The position numbers were made by a program, and so were the translations under genes. From NCBI RefSeq assembly GCF_014534655.1, contig NZ_JACVVD010000001.1, positions 62,001-126,000 on the forward strand: DNA of 64,000 nucleotides, written 5' to 3'. Under the pieces are notes generated by a model, which did no database searches, was not told the DNA's origin, and saw only the letters and a program-made list of their open reading frames with translations. The DNA comes from Paenibacillus sedimenti (lineage in GTDB: Bacteria > Bacillota > Bacilli > Paenibacillales > NBRC-103111). The number at the start of each line of letters is the position of its first letter. Within the stretch, counting starts at the first letter, position 1. Positions 9,266 through 18,082 of this stretch are shown here, piece after piece.

Positions 9266-10927
9266 ATGGTAAAGAAATTTTTGAAGCTTCAAGCAAGCGC
9301 CGTGCTTGTCCTTTCGTTACTTTTATCGGCTTGCAGTAACAGCGGCAGCAGCGCCGATCAAGAGAAAGCAGCGTCGGATGCAGCCGGGAATGGTAAGGCC
9401 GCAGGTATTGTGCAATTGCCGGTATTTGTAACCCCATCTTCCAAGATTGAGAATTTGGAAACAAATTCAGTTACTAAATATATAGAAGACAAATTTAATA
9501 TTAAATTCAAGTTCGAAGTGGCCCAAGGCAGCAACGCAGGAGATAAGAAGAAACTGTTGCTTGCCAGCGGAGACTATCCGGCTGTTTTCCTATCCGGAGA
9601 CCTGACTCAAGCCGAGCAAATCGAGTACGGGAAGCAAGGGGTATTGAAGCCGTTAAATGATTTAATTGAAAAATATGGGGTGGAAATCAAGAAGGCATTC
9701 CAACAGGATCCGGAGTTGAAAAAGTCGATCACGGCTCCGGACGGTAACATTTATGCGCTTCCTCATATTAACGAGTGTTTCCACTGCTGGTACTCGCAAA
9801 AAGTATGGATCAATACGACATGGCTGAAGAAATTAAATCTTCAGATGCCTACAACGACGGAAGAGTATTATCAAATTTTGAAAGCATTCAAAACCCAGGA
9901 TCCGAACGGAAACGGTAAACAGGATGAAATTCCGTTATCCGGCGCTGACAAAACATGGCATGGCAATCCGGCACATTTTCTTATGAACGCTTTTATTTAT
10001 GATAATGATGATAACTTCTTCTTCATGAAGGACGGAAAAGTCGGGTTGTCGGCCAACCAACCCGAATGGAGAAAAGGACTTGAGTACATGAATAAATTGT
10101 ACAGTGAAGGTCTGATCGACAAGGAAGCCTTCACCCAGGATAACGATGCCATGGCTCAAGTAGGCAACCGTCAAGGGGATAATATTGTAGGAGTTGCTGC
10201 TGCCGGACATATCGGCATGTATTTTAGTCTGGCGAAAGGACAAGACAGACATAAGGAGTATGTTACCGTCGCGCCGCTAAAAGGGCCGCAGGGAGAAGCA
10301 TATGCAGGATATTACAAAGCGTATGGCAACGGCCAATTTGCGATTACTAACAAGGCGACTGAGGTGCAGGCCATTGCAGCGATCAAGCTAGCGGATTATT
10401 TATACTCTGAAGAACATGCGATCATGAATGAATACGGACCGGAAGGGAAGTATTGGAGAAAAGGACAGCCGGGTGAAGTGGACGAACACGGAAGACAGGC
10501 GAAATACTTCTTGAAACCCGAATATTTCTCCATCGGCTCTACGCAAAATGATACTTGGGAACAAATGGGCATTACCAGACGTACGAGAGATATTCGGGAA
10601 TCCTGGGCCGTACCTAGCGATCCGTTGTCCGATAACGGTTATGAGCATCGCTTGTATTTGGAAACGGCCAAAAATTATGAAGGAAAACAACCGAAAGAGA
10701 CTTTCCCGCTAAGCATCTTTATGGAAACGGCAGATGCCAAGGAAGCGGCACAACTGAAAACTCAAATGAATGACTACATTCGTTCGAACATGGCCCAATT
10801 TATAACCGGCTCCAAAAAACTAACGGATGCGGAATGGGATCATTACGTCAAAGGCTTTGATGGCCTGAAATTAAAGCGTTATCTCGATATTTATCAAAAA
10901 GCATACGATACGAGCTTTAAGAAGTAA
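9266..10927 (+). CDS. LplA-type extracellular solute-binding lipoprotein
   Basis: A 553-residue lipoprotein. The start at ATG 9266 is chosen because AAGGAGG at 9251-9257 is eight bases away. The signal peptide ends with lipobox LSAC. The segment TQDPNGNGKQDEIPLSG is the calcium-loop-like signature of LplA/YtcQ-type binding proteins. It would capture an oligosaccharide and pass it to the two permeases encoded just upstream. No glycosidase or regulator is intact beside it; the next recognisable gene is a broken oxidoreductase, so the catabolic part of this locus may be lost or lie elsewhere. Confidence 0.94.
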   Translation: MVKKFLKLQASAVLVLSLLLSACSNSGSSADQEKAASDAAGNGKAAGIVQLPVFVTPSSKIENLETNSVTKYIEDKFNIKFKFEVAQGSNAGDKKKLLLASGDYPAVFLSGDLTQAEQIEYGKQGVLKPLNDLIEKYGVEIKKAFQQDPELKKSITAPDGNIYALPHINECFHCWYSQKVWINTTWLKKLNLQMPTTTEEYYQILKAFKTQDPNGNGKQDEIPLSGADKTWHGNPAHFLMNAFIYDNDDNFFFMKDGKVGLSANQPEWRKGLEYMNKLYSEGLIDKEAFTQDNDAMAQVGNRQGDNIVGVAAAGHIGMYFSLAKGQDRHKEYVTVAPLKGPQGEAYAGYYKAYGNGQFAITNKATEVQAIAAIKLADYLYSEEHAIMNEYGPEGKYWRKGQPGEVDEHGRQAKYFLKPEYFSIGSTQNDTWEQMGITRRTRDIRESWAVPSDPLSDNGYEHRLYLETAKNYEGKQPKETFPLSIFMETADAKEAAQLKTQMNDYIRSNMAQFITGSKKLTDAEWDHYVKGFDGLKLKRYLDIYQKAYDTSFKK

Positions 10928-11059
10928 TCGAGGCACGGCCAGAAAATTATCGATTTAAATGAACAAAAACTGGATAAACGAGCACGGTTCCTAAATCATT
11001 GAAGGACTGGATAAGCAACCCAAATTAAAACCAAACTAACTGCCATTGTTGATTATAGT

Positions 11060-11665
11060 TATACATTCCGCCATAGGTCCATTGGCCGGCTGCAGTACCG
11101 GCAACAGTAGACCAACCACTGATTTCCAAAGGCTTGCCGCTATTCCGATCTCGTTCAGGATCCGAAGAAAGTATCGCGCTTTATTACGTAATTCCCAACT
11201 GCGCAGGTTGCCCGTTCTTTGGAAGAAGTGCTTGAGAATCCGGCCATTCGGCTGGTGGCTGCCGCCGTGTATGCAGACGAGCTAATTAATCAGGGAGCGA
11301 TTGGCCGTGTTGTAAATGTAATCGGACTTGGACCGCACAAGCTGAATCCCGCTACTCGGCCTGATTGGTATTTCGGCGTAAACAGTACGGCGGTATTCTA
11401 TGTGACATTGGCAGTCATCAAATTGAGAAGTTGCTTTACTATACCAAAGCAAATGATGCGAATGTTATAGGGCGATCATCTGTATCTGGTGAATCGTGAT
11501 GGTGAAAAGCATTATTCGTTAAATGGCCAGGTCGGATTTCCGTTTTTCGGCGAGCTTATTCTGGATTGTCTAAATCGTACCGAGCATGCCATGACTCAGG
11601 AGCATGCCTTCAAGGCGGCGGAACTTTGCCTGCTGGCTCAAAAGCATGCAAACCGGATTGAATAG
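11060..11665 (+). pseudogene. Gfo/Idh/MocA family oxidoreductase remnant
   Basis: Fragments of one NAD(P)-dependent sugar oxidoreductase are recognisable in order. An N-terminal piece DLVQDPKKVSRFIT is cut by a TAA, then [15 protein letters not shown] and [15 protein letters not shown] follow. After a frameshift comes [18 protein letters not shown], then a C-terminal piece GDHLYLVNRDGEKHYS to AAELCLLAQKHANRIE and TAG at 11663. At least one stop, one frameshift and internal deletions are visible, so it cannot give a functional enzyme. Members of this family oxidise sugars or inositols, which fits a former catabolic gene of the importer operon at 7224-10927. The left limit is approximate. Confidence 0.8.
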
Positions 11666-11730
11666 TTATCAAACGCTGTAGGTATCTGAAGGCGGGATGA
11701 GATGCTTGAGGCCGGTAGGCAACGATGACA

Positions 11731-11766
11731 GCGGACCGGATCCGTAAGGATCCGGTCCGCTTTTTG
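11731..11766 (+). terminator. Strong Rho-independent terminator
   Basis: A perfect 13-pair stem (GCGGACCGGATCC and its complement) with loop GTAA is followed by TTTTTG. It closes the operon ending in the decayed oxidoreductase. Confidence 0.95.
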
Positions 11767-11857
11767 TCATATGCCCGCATGAGTTCCAATGACGTGAAAG
11801 TGAAAATCATCATGTAGTGGGAAAAGGCAAAGCCCGGCGGCCGTTTTTGAAAAGTGA

Positions 11858-11887
11858 TTGCCGGTCGGAAAGAAAACAAGGTATAAT
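11858..11887 (+). promoter_or_regulatory. Sigma-A-like promoter of the YesS-like gene
   Basis: TTGCCG at 11858, an 18-base spacer and a perfect TATAAT at 11882-11887 lie 54 bases before the regulator's start codon. Confidence 0.55.
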
Positions 11888-11940
11888 TTGGTAAAAAATA
11901 GATTGCCGTAGAAAGCTGAAGGGGAAATGGGTGACCGGAG

Positions 11941-14196
11941 ATGAAAGTAAACAATCCTCTTGTGAGAACGTGGTTTCATCGTTGGACGATGTCATATGTA
12001 CTGATCTTTCTGATCATCGTCCCACTTCTGATCTTCAGCCTGCTTATTGCTTTTAACGATGTATCACAGAGAACGGCCGCCGAATCGAACCGGATATTCG
12101 CCGAGCAGCTTCTTCAATCGCTGGAAAATGAGTTTAAACTGATCGATAACGTCGTTTCCAATGAGATTGCGGCGGACGATACCATGATGGATTTTTTCAA
12201 AAAAGCGCTGGGCGAAGAACGGTTCTACTCCTCGGTTATGCCTGGCGTGAAGCTGAAAAATATGATAACTGCAATGCCGCTGATCGAATCCATCTATTTA
12301 TATCGGACTTATGATGGAACAGTACTTACCCCGTTATCCATCACGCCGATCGACCAATTCAGCGACAAGCAGGTGATTATTGAGGCACTGGCTGGGCCGA
12401 GCTTAAACCGTCCTTGGACGAACATTCGCAAAGGGTTCTCCGAGCTGGAGCCGCGCGAGCTGATTTCACTCGTCAGGTATACACCGTTGTTTACGGGGAC
12501 GGACGGGGTTATCGTCGTGAATGTCCGGGCGGAATCCGTGGTGAAGCTAGTACAATCGCTGACGACCTCCATCGAGAATAATCGGGTAACCCTCTACGAC
12601 AGGGAAGGAAATACGATTTTTTCTGACACGCGTGAAAGCGGATTTCTCAAGACGGAGTCCAAATCGGACTATCTGGGATGGACCATACGTAACGGGGTCG
12701 CGAACGGCAACTTGTTTGGTATCGTATCTGCCCTCTCCAAGTATTGGATTATGATCTGTATCGCGTTCTGTTTGCTGGGCATGATCGGGATTGTGCTTGT
12801 ATCCCGCAAAAATTTCAAGCCTGTGAAGTCGATCGTTGACCGAATCCAGCATTATACGGAGAAGAAGAGCGCGGAGCTATTCCGAAAGGACAGCCAGGAC
12901 GAGTTCAAATTCATCGATTCTGCGCTCGAAAATTTGCTGGAACTAGCGGATGCCTACCAGAAGCAGCATGAAGAAAACTTGTTTTACCGGCGGAAGACGT
13001 TTTTCCAGGAATGGCTGGAGGGCGAACGTCAGCTTAAACCCGCCGAATGGCAGCGCGAGATGCAAAGCTTGATGCTTGCGAGCGATTTCGGAGCGCTCGT
13101 CGTAAGCGTCATCAAAATCAATAAATATTCGAAGTTTATCAGCACTTATTCCCGGCAAGACCAAAATCTGCTTAAATTCGTACTGTCCAATGTCGTCAAA
13201 GAAACGGCGGAGACGGGAACGTTCGCGACATGGGCTGAATGGATGACGAACGAACAGCTGGCAGTTGTTCATATGGTACCCCAATCCGCCCCGGACGGCG
13301 GCGTGGCCGCAGTGTCGGTCAAGCAATGGGCGGACGACCTGATCCGCTGGGTGAACCAGCACCTTCACTTTACGGTTTCCGTCGGCATCGGGTCGGGGGT
13401 TGAGGATGCTTCTCTTGCGCATGAGTCTTATGGAGATGCACTGGAGGCGTTAGCCTATATGCCGTCTTTGGGGACGGAGCCGGTCGTCGGCTACTGGCAA
13501 GTGGAAGCGATGAATCGGTTGAAAACGAGCAATCCACTGCGATCGATCCGCGAGCTGGCTATCGCTTTCCGGACCGGGGAAGGCAGTTGGGAACGAAGTT
13601 TCGACCGGATGTTCTGCGACATAAGAGGAGGACTCTATTCCCGGGAGGAGATGAGCAACCTCGTCGGCTACATGATTTTCTTCTTGGAGAAAGAGCTGAT
13701 GGAATTGCCGCCGGAGCTGAGCGACGTCTGGTCGAAGGAGGGCACAGTCAGGCTGGAACAGGCGGCGAACCAATGGGAGACGCTGAACGAACTGGAGAAG
13801 GAGCTCCGCGATATTATTTCCGCAATGGCAGACGCTATGGCTGACATTCGAATGATTCGGGGAAACTACCGTCTCGTGCAAGACATGAAAGCGTATTTGG
13901 AGAAGCATTACGACAATCCCGATTTATCCCTTCAGCATTTGAGCGAGTCTTTCGGGCTTCACGTCAAAACGATCAGCCGTTTATTCAAGGAGGAAGTCGG
14001 GGTCAACTTTATCGACCAGCTCTCCTATATTCGGATTGAACGTGCGAAGGAGCTGCTCTTCTCAACCGATGAATCGATCCAAGAAATTACGAACCGAATC
14101 GGATATCTGCATCCGAATACGTTTATACGTTCCTTTAAGAAGCAAACGGGTCAGACGCCCGGAGATTTCCGCAAGCAATTGCAGGCCAGAGTCTGA
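11941..14196 (+). CDS. Membrane-bound AraC-family regulator, YesS-like
   Basis: A 751-residue one-component regulator. A membrane helix lies near residues 16-38, followed by an extracellular sensor region of about 230 residues and a second helix near 260-285. A long cytoplasmic linker leads to a C-terminal AraC domain of about 100 residues (DLSLQHLSESFGLHVKTIS and EITNRIGYLHPNTF). This layout matches YesS of Bacillus subtilis, which activates rhamnogalacturonan-utilisation genes. It stands directly before an importer and an alpha-L-rhamnosidase, so it probably senses a rhamnose-containing oligosaccharide and activates that operon. It lacks a receiver or kinase domain. A strong terminator separates it from the permease genes, so they have their own promoter. 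The ribosome site at ATG 11941 is poor. Confidence 0.9.
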   Translation: MKVNNPLVRTWFHRWTMSYVLIFLIIVPLLIFSLLIAFNDVSQRTAAESNRIFAEQLLQSLENEFKLIDNVVSNEIAADDTMMDFFKKALGEERFYSSVMPGVKLKNMITAMPLIESIYLYRTYDGTVLTPLSITPIDQFSDKQVIIEALAGPSLNRPWTNIRKGFSELEPRELISLVRYTPLFTGTDGVIVVNVRAESVVKLVQSLTTSIENNRVTLYDREGNTIFSDTRESGFLKTESKSDYLGWTIRNGVANGNLFGIVSALSKYWIMICIAFCLLGMIGIVLVSRKNFKPVKSIVDRIQHYTEKKSAELFRKDSQDEFKFIDSALENLLELADAYQKQHEENLFYRRKTFFQEWLEGERQLKPAEWQREMQSLMLASDFGALVVSVIKINKYSKFISTYSRQDQNLLKFVLSNVVKETAETGTFATWAEWMTNEQLAVVHMVPQSAPDGGVAAVSVKQWADDLIRWVNQHLHFTVSVGIGSGVEDASLAHESYGDALEALAYMPSLGTEPVVGYWQVEAMNRLKTSNPLRSIRELAIAFRTGEGSWERSFDRMFCDIRGGLYSREEMSNLVGYMIFFLEKELMELPPELSDVWSKEGTVRLEQAANQWETLNELEKELRDIISAMADAMADIRMIRGNYRLVQDMKAYLEKHYDNPDLSLQHLSESFGLHVKTISRLFKEEVGVNFIDQLSYIRIERAKELLFSTDESIQEITNRIGYLHPNTFIRSFKKQTGQTPGDFRKQLQARV

Positions 14197-14254
14197 GATT
14201 TTCCTTTTTTGTTGATCGGCTCCGATTTGTTGATCGCCTTCGAACGCATGACAG

Positions 14255-14288
14255 GAATCGTGCACATCCCGTGCATGGTTCTTTTTTT
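14255..14288 (+). terminator. Rho-independent terminator
   Basis: An 11-pair stem with two wobbles (GAATCGTGCAC against GTGCATGGTTC) precedes seven T residues. It ends the YesS-like transcript. Confidence 0.85.
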
Positions 14289-14403
14289 ATGCCCTCTGCT
14301 CCGCCTTCGAGAATTAAGGTGATCGGGAGAATATGAGCGATTGAAGATGGCTGTAGGGGGGCGGTATAGTTAGCTCACAAAGCGCAGGAGAGTGAGGCTT
14401 ATA

Positions 14404-15354
14404 ATGAACACCGTCCAATCGAACGCAGTGACCACCCATGAACGCGCTCAAAAAAGACTGGCGGCGAAACGAAAATTCAAGATGAACATTCCGCTTCTAG
14501 TCATGTTTATTCCTGTCATCCTCTTTTATTTGATCTTTAAATACCTACCGATGATGGGTGCGGTCATTGCTTTTAAAGATTACAACTTTTATGACGGGGT
14601 GTTTGGGAGCCCTTGGGTCGGCTGGGACAACTTCGAGAAGCTGTTCAATAACTACAACACGGTCAGGATTATCCGAAATACGTTGTTTTTGAGCGTTCTG
14701 CAGATTGTCGCCGCATTTCCGTTTCCGATCGCGCTGGCCATTTTATTTCATGAAGTTCGTAACATGTGGTTTAAAAAGATCACACAGACGCTTGTATACT
14801 TGCCTCACTTTTTTTCATGGATCATCGTAGGCGGCATCGTGATCACCGTATTCGGAATCGAGGGCACGCTGAATAAATGGATTGAGGGGTATATTGGAGA
14901 ACCGTATCCGTTTCTATATCGTCCCGGGTCGTGGGTGGCGATCTTCGTTGGATCCGGCATATGGAAGGATATGGGCTTCAATGCCATCATCTATATGGCT
15001 GCCATGTCTGCGATAGACCCTTCCTTGTACGAATCCGCCAACATCGACAGTGCAAGCAAGTGGAAACAAATCACCAACATTACGCTCCCCGGAATCGCTC
15101 CGACCATGATCCTGTTATTCATTCTCTCGATGGGCCGAGTCATGGAGGTCGGGTTCGACCAAGTATTCATCCTGTCGAACGGCGCGGTCAAAGACGTGGC
15201 GGATGTCATCAGCACTTACATTTACCGGGTTGGACTGCAAGGAGCGCAATTCAGTCTGACGACAGCGATGGGCTTGTTTGAATCGGCCGTGTCGTTCATC
15301 CTGCTCCTGACTGTGAACGGAATTGCCAGACGTTATCAAAAGGGATTGTTTTAA
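14404..15354 (+). CDS. Sugar ABC transporter permease, LplB/YteP type
   Basis: A permease of about 316 residues with six predicted membrane helices. The first is preceded by the KFKMNIPLLVMF basic-hydrophobic junction. The EAA loop is ESANIDSASKWKQI, slightly divergent from the usual EAA..DGA. ATG 14404 is preferred over GTG 14392 because the purine stretch GTGAGG ends at 14397. First gene of the importer-rhamnosidase operon controlled, by position, by the YesS-like protein. No ATPase gene accompanies it, as usual for this subfamily. Confidence 0.93.
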   Translation: MNTVQSNAVTTHERAQKRLAAKRKFKMNIPLLVMFIPVILFYLIFKYLPMMGAVIAFKDYNFYDGVFGSPWVGWDNFEKLFNNYNTVRIIRNTLFLSVLQIVAAFPFPIALAILFHEVRNMWFKKITQTLVYLPHFFSWIIVGGIVITVFGIEGTLNKWIEGYIGEPYPFLYRPGSWVAIFVGSGIWKDMGFNAIIYMAAMSAIDPSLYESANIDSASKWKQITNITLPGIAPTMILLFILSMGRVMEVGFDQVFILSNGAVKDVADVISTYIYRVGLQGAQFSLTTAMGLFESAVSFILLLTVNGIARRYQKGLF

Positions 15355-15399
15355 CCTTTTAATAATGGCTAGAGACATTGAATGCCGGAGGAATCTCAT

Positions 15400-16275
15400 A
15401 TGCGTGCATCACCTGGAGAAAAAATGTTTTACGCGATGAACTATGTCGTCTTGGCTCTGCTTGCCTGCTCGTGCTTATTTCCGCTCCTGCACCTAATGGC
15501 GCTCTCGTTCAGCGGCACGACGGCGATTCAAACCGGTAAAGTCAGCCTTTGGCCGGTCGAATTCAGTATCGATACGTATAAGCTGCTCGCGAGCGGCACG
15601 TCCATTGTCCAGGCCTTTCGGAACAGCGTTGTCATAACAGTCGTCGGTGTTGCTCTGAGTATGATCGTGACTTTATTCGCCGCTTATCCGTTATCCCGTT
15701 CTTTCTTTTATGCAAGGAGGACGTTTACGCTGGCGATGATTTTTACGATGATTTTCTCCGGCGGTCTCATTCCGACTTATTTAGTCATACAGGGTTTAGG
15801 GCTGGTTGATTCCTATTGGGCGATCTGGCTCCCAGGCTTGGTCAGCACGTACAATATGCTGATTCTGCGCACGTATTTCGAACAAATTCCTTCTGAAATC
15901 GAAGAGGCCGCGCGAATCGACGGTTGCGGGGAAGTGCGCCTGCTTGCTCAAGTGCTTCTGCCGATCTCGATGCCTGTCATCGCTACCTTGTGTCTCTTTT
16001 ATGGAGTGGCTTATTGGAACGTATTCTTCAGTATGCTGATTTATATCAACGATTCGACCATGCAAAATTTGTCCGTGCTTGTGCAACAAATGATCCAAAG
16101 CCAAAGCGTGCTTCAGCAGGGCTTGCTTGCTCAGCCTGACGACCAGGTTCATGTGGTGGAGGAAGGCGTCAAGGCCGCAGGTGTTATCGTCCTCATTGCT
16201 CCGATGTTAATCGTTTATCCGTTTATCCAAAAATATTTCGTGAAGAGCGTGATGATCGGCTCGGTTAAGGGTTAG
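15400..16275 (+). CDS. Sugar ABC transporter permease, LplC/YtcP type
   Basis: Second permease of this importer, about 291 residues. ATG 15400 is chosen because GGAGG at 15387-15391 gives normal spacing; ATG 15382 lies upstream of that site. Six membrane helices, EAA loop EAARIDGCGEVRL, and the C-terminal ending KYFVKSVMIGSVKG typical of LplC-like subunits. It acts with the preceding permease and the lipoprotein at 16399 to import an oligosaccharide, most likely a rhamnoside given the enzyme gene that follows. Confidence 0.93.
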   Translation: MRASPGEKMFYAMNYVVLALLACSCLFPLLHLMALSFSGTTAIQTGKVSLWPVEFSIDTYKLLASGTSIVQAFRNSVVITVVGVALSMIVTLFAAYPLSRSFFYARRTFTLAMIFTMIFSGGLIPTYLVIQGLGLVDSYWAIWLPGLVSTYNMLILRTYFEQIPSEIEEAARIDGCGEVRLLAQVLLPISMPVIATLCLFYGVAYWNVFFSMLIYINDSTMQNLSVLVQQMIQSQSVLQQGLLAQPDDQVHVVEEGVKAAGVIVLIAPMLIVYPFIQKYFVKSVMIGSVKG

Positions 16276-16398
16276 GGTTAACGAGTAACGTTTGAAAGGA
16301 GTGATGCCAAAGAGTAAATATATGGTAATCTGTTAGAGAGCGTAGATAAGCAGAAGTTAGGCACTTTCATCCGAATCGTCGAAAGGGGTACGATAAAT

Positions 16399-18054
16399 AT
16401 GAAAAAATACGGTTATCTTGCTCTTACATCCGTGCTATCGATGGTACTCGTGGTTACAGCATGCAGCAAAGAGCACGCACCCTCCCCGGAAAGCCCGGGA
16501 GCTGGAACGCCGAACGCACCGGCCAAAAAAGTCGACATTACCGTATCGGTTTACGATCGGGGGAACGTTCCGGCAGCGGAAGGGAAAATCGAAAATAACC
16601 GTTGGACCAAGTGGCTTAATGAGAATGGTCCGGCCAATGTGACGTTCGTACCGATTCCACGGACGGATCCGGCGCAGAAGTGGAACGTCCTGTTTGCTTC
16701 GCAAAGCGCGCCGGATGTCATTCATGAATTTGACCCGAATATATTAAACCCGCTTATTGATCAAAAACAGCTGATGCCGCTGGACGATCTGATCGAAAAG
16801 CATAGTGTGGAGTATAAGCAGCTGCTGAAAGATTATCCGGGTTTGAAGAAAGTGACGACGGGGCCGGATGGAAAAATATACAAAATCGGGCGCGTTCTGG
16901 AGACGTCGCCACTCAACGCTTTATTTATTCGAACGGATTGGCTGAAGGCACTGAATCTGGAAGTACCGAAAACGACAGAAGAACTGTATCAGGTTGCGAA
17001 AGCGTTTGCGGAGAAGGATCCGGACGGCAACGGCAAGAAGGATACGTACGGCATGGCGCTCAGCTGGCGGTCGGAGAATGTGATTGACGGCATGTTTGGC
17101 AGCCCGGGACCCAGCTATGGGCTTGTAAACGGTCAGCCAAGCCGGGCGTTCGAATATACGAAGGAATCGGTCGCATTCAAGAAGCGCTTATTCGATGAAG
17201 GGATTGTCGATAAAGATTTCGCCAACGACAAGAACGGAGCCAAAGTGAAACAAGAGTTTTTGAACGGGAAGATCGGGATTTATCCGACATACGTCGGCAG
17301 CTGGTTTGAATTTACGGTCTCGGATGTTGCGACGCTTCGCAAGTCCGCTCCGAACGCCATGGTCGAACCGATCGCGTTGCCGAAGAGCTCGGCCGGCGAA
17401 TACGTTCCCGAATTGCAAAATCCTCTGCAAGCGACTACTGCGATCAATGCAAAAACGAAGGATCCGGCAGCGGTAATCCAATATATCGATTTCTTGGATC
17501 GGAAATCGACCGGGCGCACCCTGTTGTTCGGTTTGGAAGGCACGCACCATAATGTGGACGCGAACGGCTGCCCGAAGCCGATCGATGCGGAGAAGATGAA
17601 AGCGGAGGTCAACTGGGCGAGTGATTTTGCCCAATCCTATGCCCGTCTTCTGGACGGAAAGTGCTCGTTGATCTCGAATCAGTTCGACCCAAGCAAGCCG
17701 GAGCAAAAAGCCGGACTCGAGATGTTCGAAAAAGCGAAGAAGCTGTATATGGACCCGAGTAAACAATATCGGACCGTTACTCTTGGGGAACATATGCCGA
17801 CGCTGCCGAAGGAACTGCAAACGATTCTGAACACCGTTACGAAAGATATCAACGACATTTGGCTGAAATCGGTACTTGGCGGGGAGAAAAACACCGTTGA
17901 TCAAGCGTATAAAGATGTCTTGTCGACTTGGGATAAAGCCGGAGGCAAGCAAATCGACGAGTTCATGATCGATTGGTACAAGAACAAGAAGGATTCCTCC
18001 TTCCTGATGAAAGACCTTTGGGATACGGCGGCGATGCAAGCACAACTGAAGTAG
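16399..18054 (+). CDS. LplA/YtcQ-type solute-binding lipoprotein
   Basis: A 551-residue lipoprotein with signal peptide and lipobox VTAC, preceded by GAAAGGGG. The segment EKDPDGNGKKDTYG is the calcium-loop-like signature of LplA/YtcQ binding proteins. It should bind an oligosaccharide outside the cell and dock with the two permeases encoded upstream. The next gene, 28 bases downstream, encodes a cytoplasmic alpha-L-rhamnosidase, so a rhamnose-ended glycan such as a rhamnogalacturonan fragment is the likely ligand. That assignment is by context only. Confidence 0.93.
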   Translation: MKKYGYLALTSVLSMVLVVTACSKEHAPSPESPGAGTPNAPAKKVDITVSVYDRGNVPAAEGKIENNRWTKWLNENGPANVTFVPIPRTDPAQKWNVLFASQSAPDVIHEFDPNILNPLIDQKQLMPLDDLIEKHSVEYKQLLKDYPGLKKVTTGPDGKIYKIGRVLETSPLNALFIRTDWLKALNLEVPKTTEELYQVAKAFAEKDPDGNGKKDTYGMALSWRSENVIDGMFGSPGPSYGLVNGQPSRAFEYTKESVAFKKRLFDEGIVDKDFANDKNGAKVKQEFLNGKIGIYPTYVGSWFEFTVSDVATLRKSAPNAMVEPIALPKSSAGEYVPELQNPLQATTAINAKTKDPAAVIQYIDFLDRKSTGRTLLFGLEGTHHNVDANGCPKPIDAEKMKAEVNWASDFAQSYARLLDGKCSLISNQFDPSKPEQKAGLEMFEKAKKLYMDPSKQYRTVTLGEHMPTLPKELQTILNTVTKDINDIWLKSVLGGEKNTVDQAYKDVLSTWDKAGGKQIDEFMIDWYKNKKDSSFLMKDLWDTAAMQAQLK

Positions 18055-18082
18055 CATTCATTCGAAGCCCGAGGTGAGATGA

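Noticed and set aside
11046-11285. 79-codon frame at the left end of the oxidoreductase remnant
   Set aside because: Out of frame with the recognisable oxidoreductase fragments, and without a ribosome site.
17188-18057. 289-codon minus-strand frame opposite the solute-binding lipoprotein gene
   Set aside because: An antisense shadow: the plus strand carries a clear lipoprotein with signal peptide, lipobox and family motifs.
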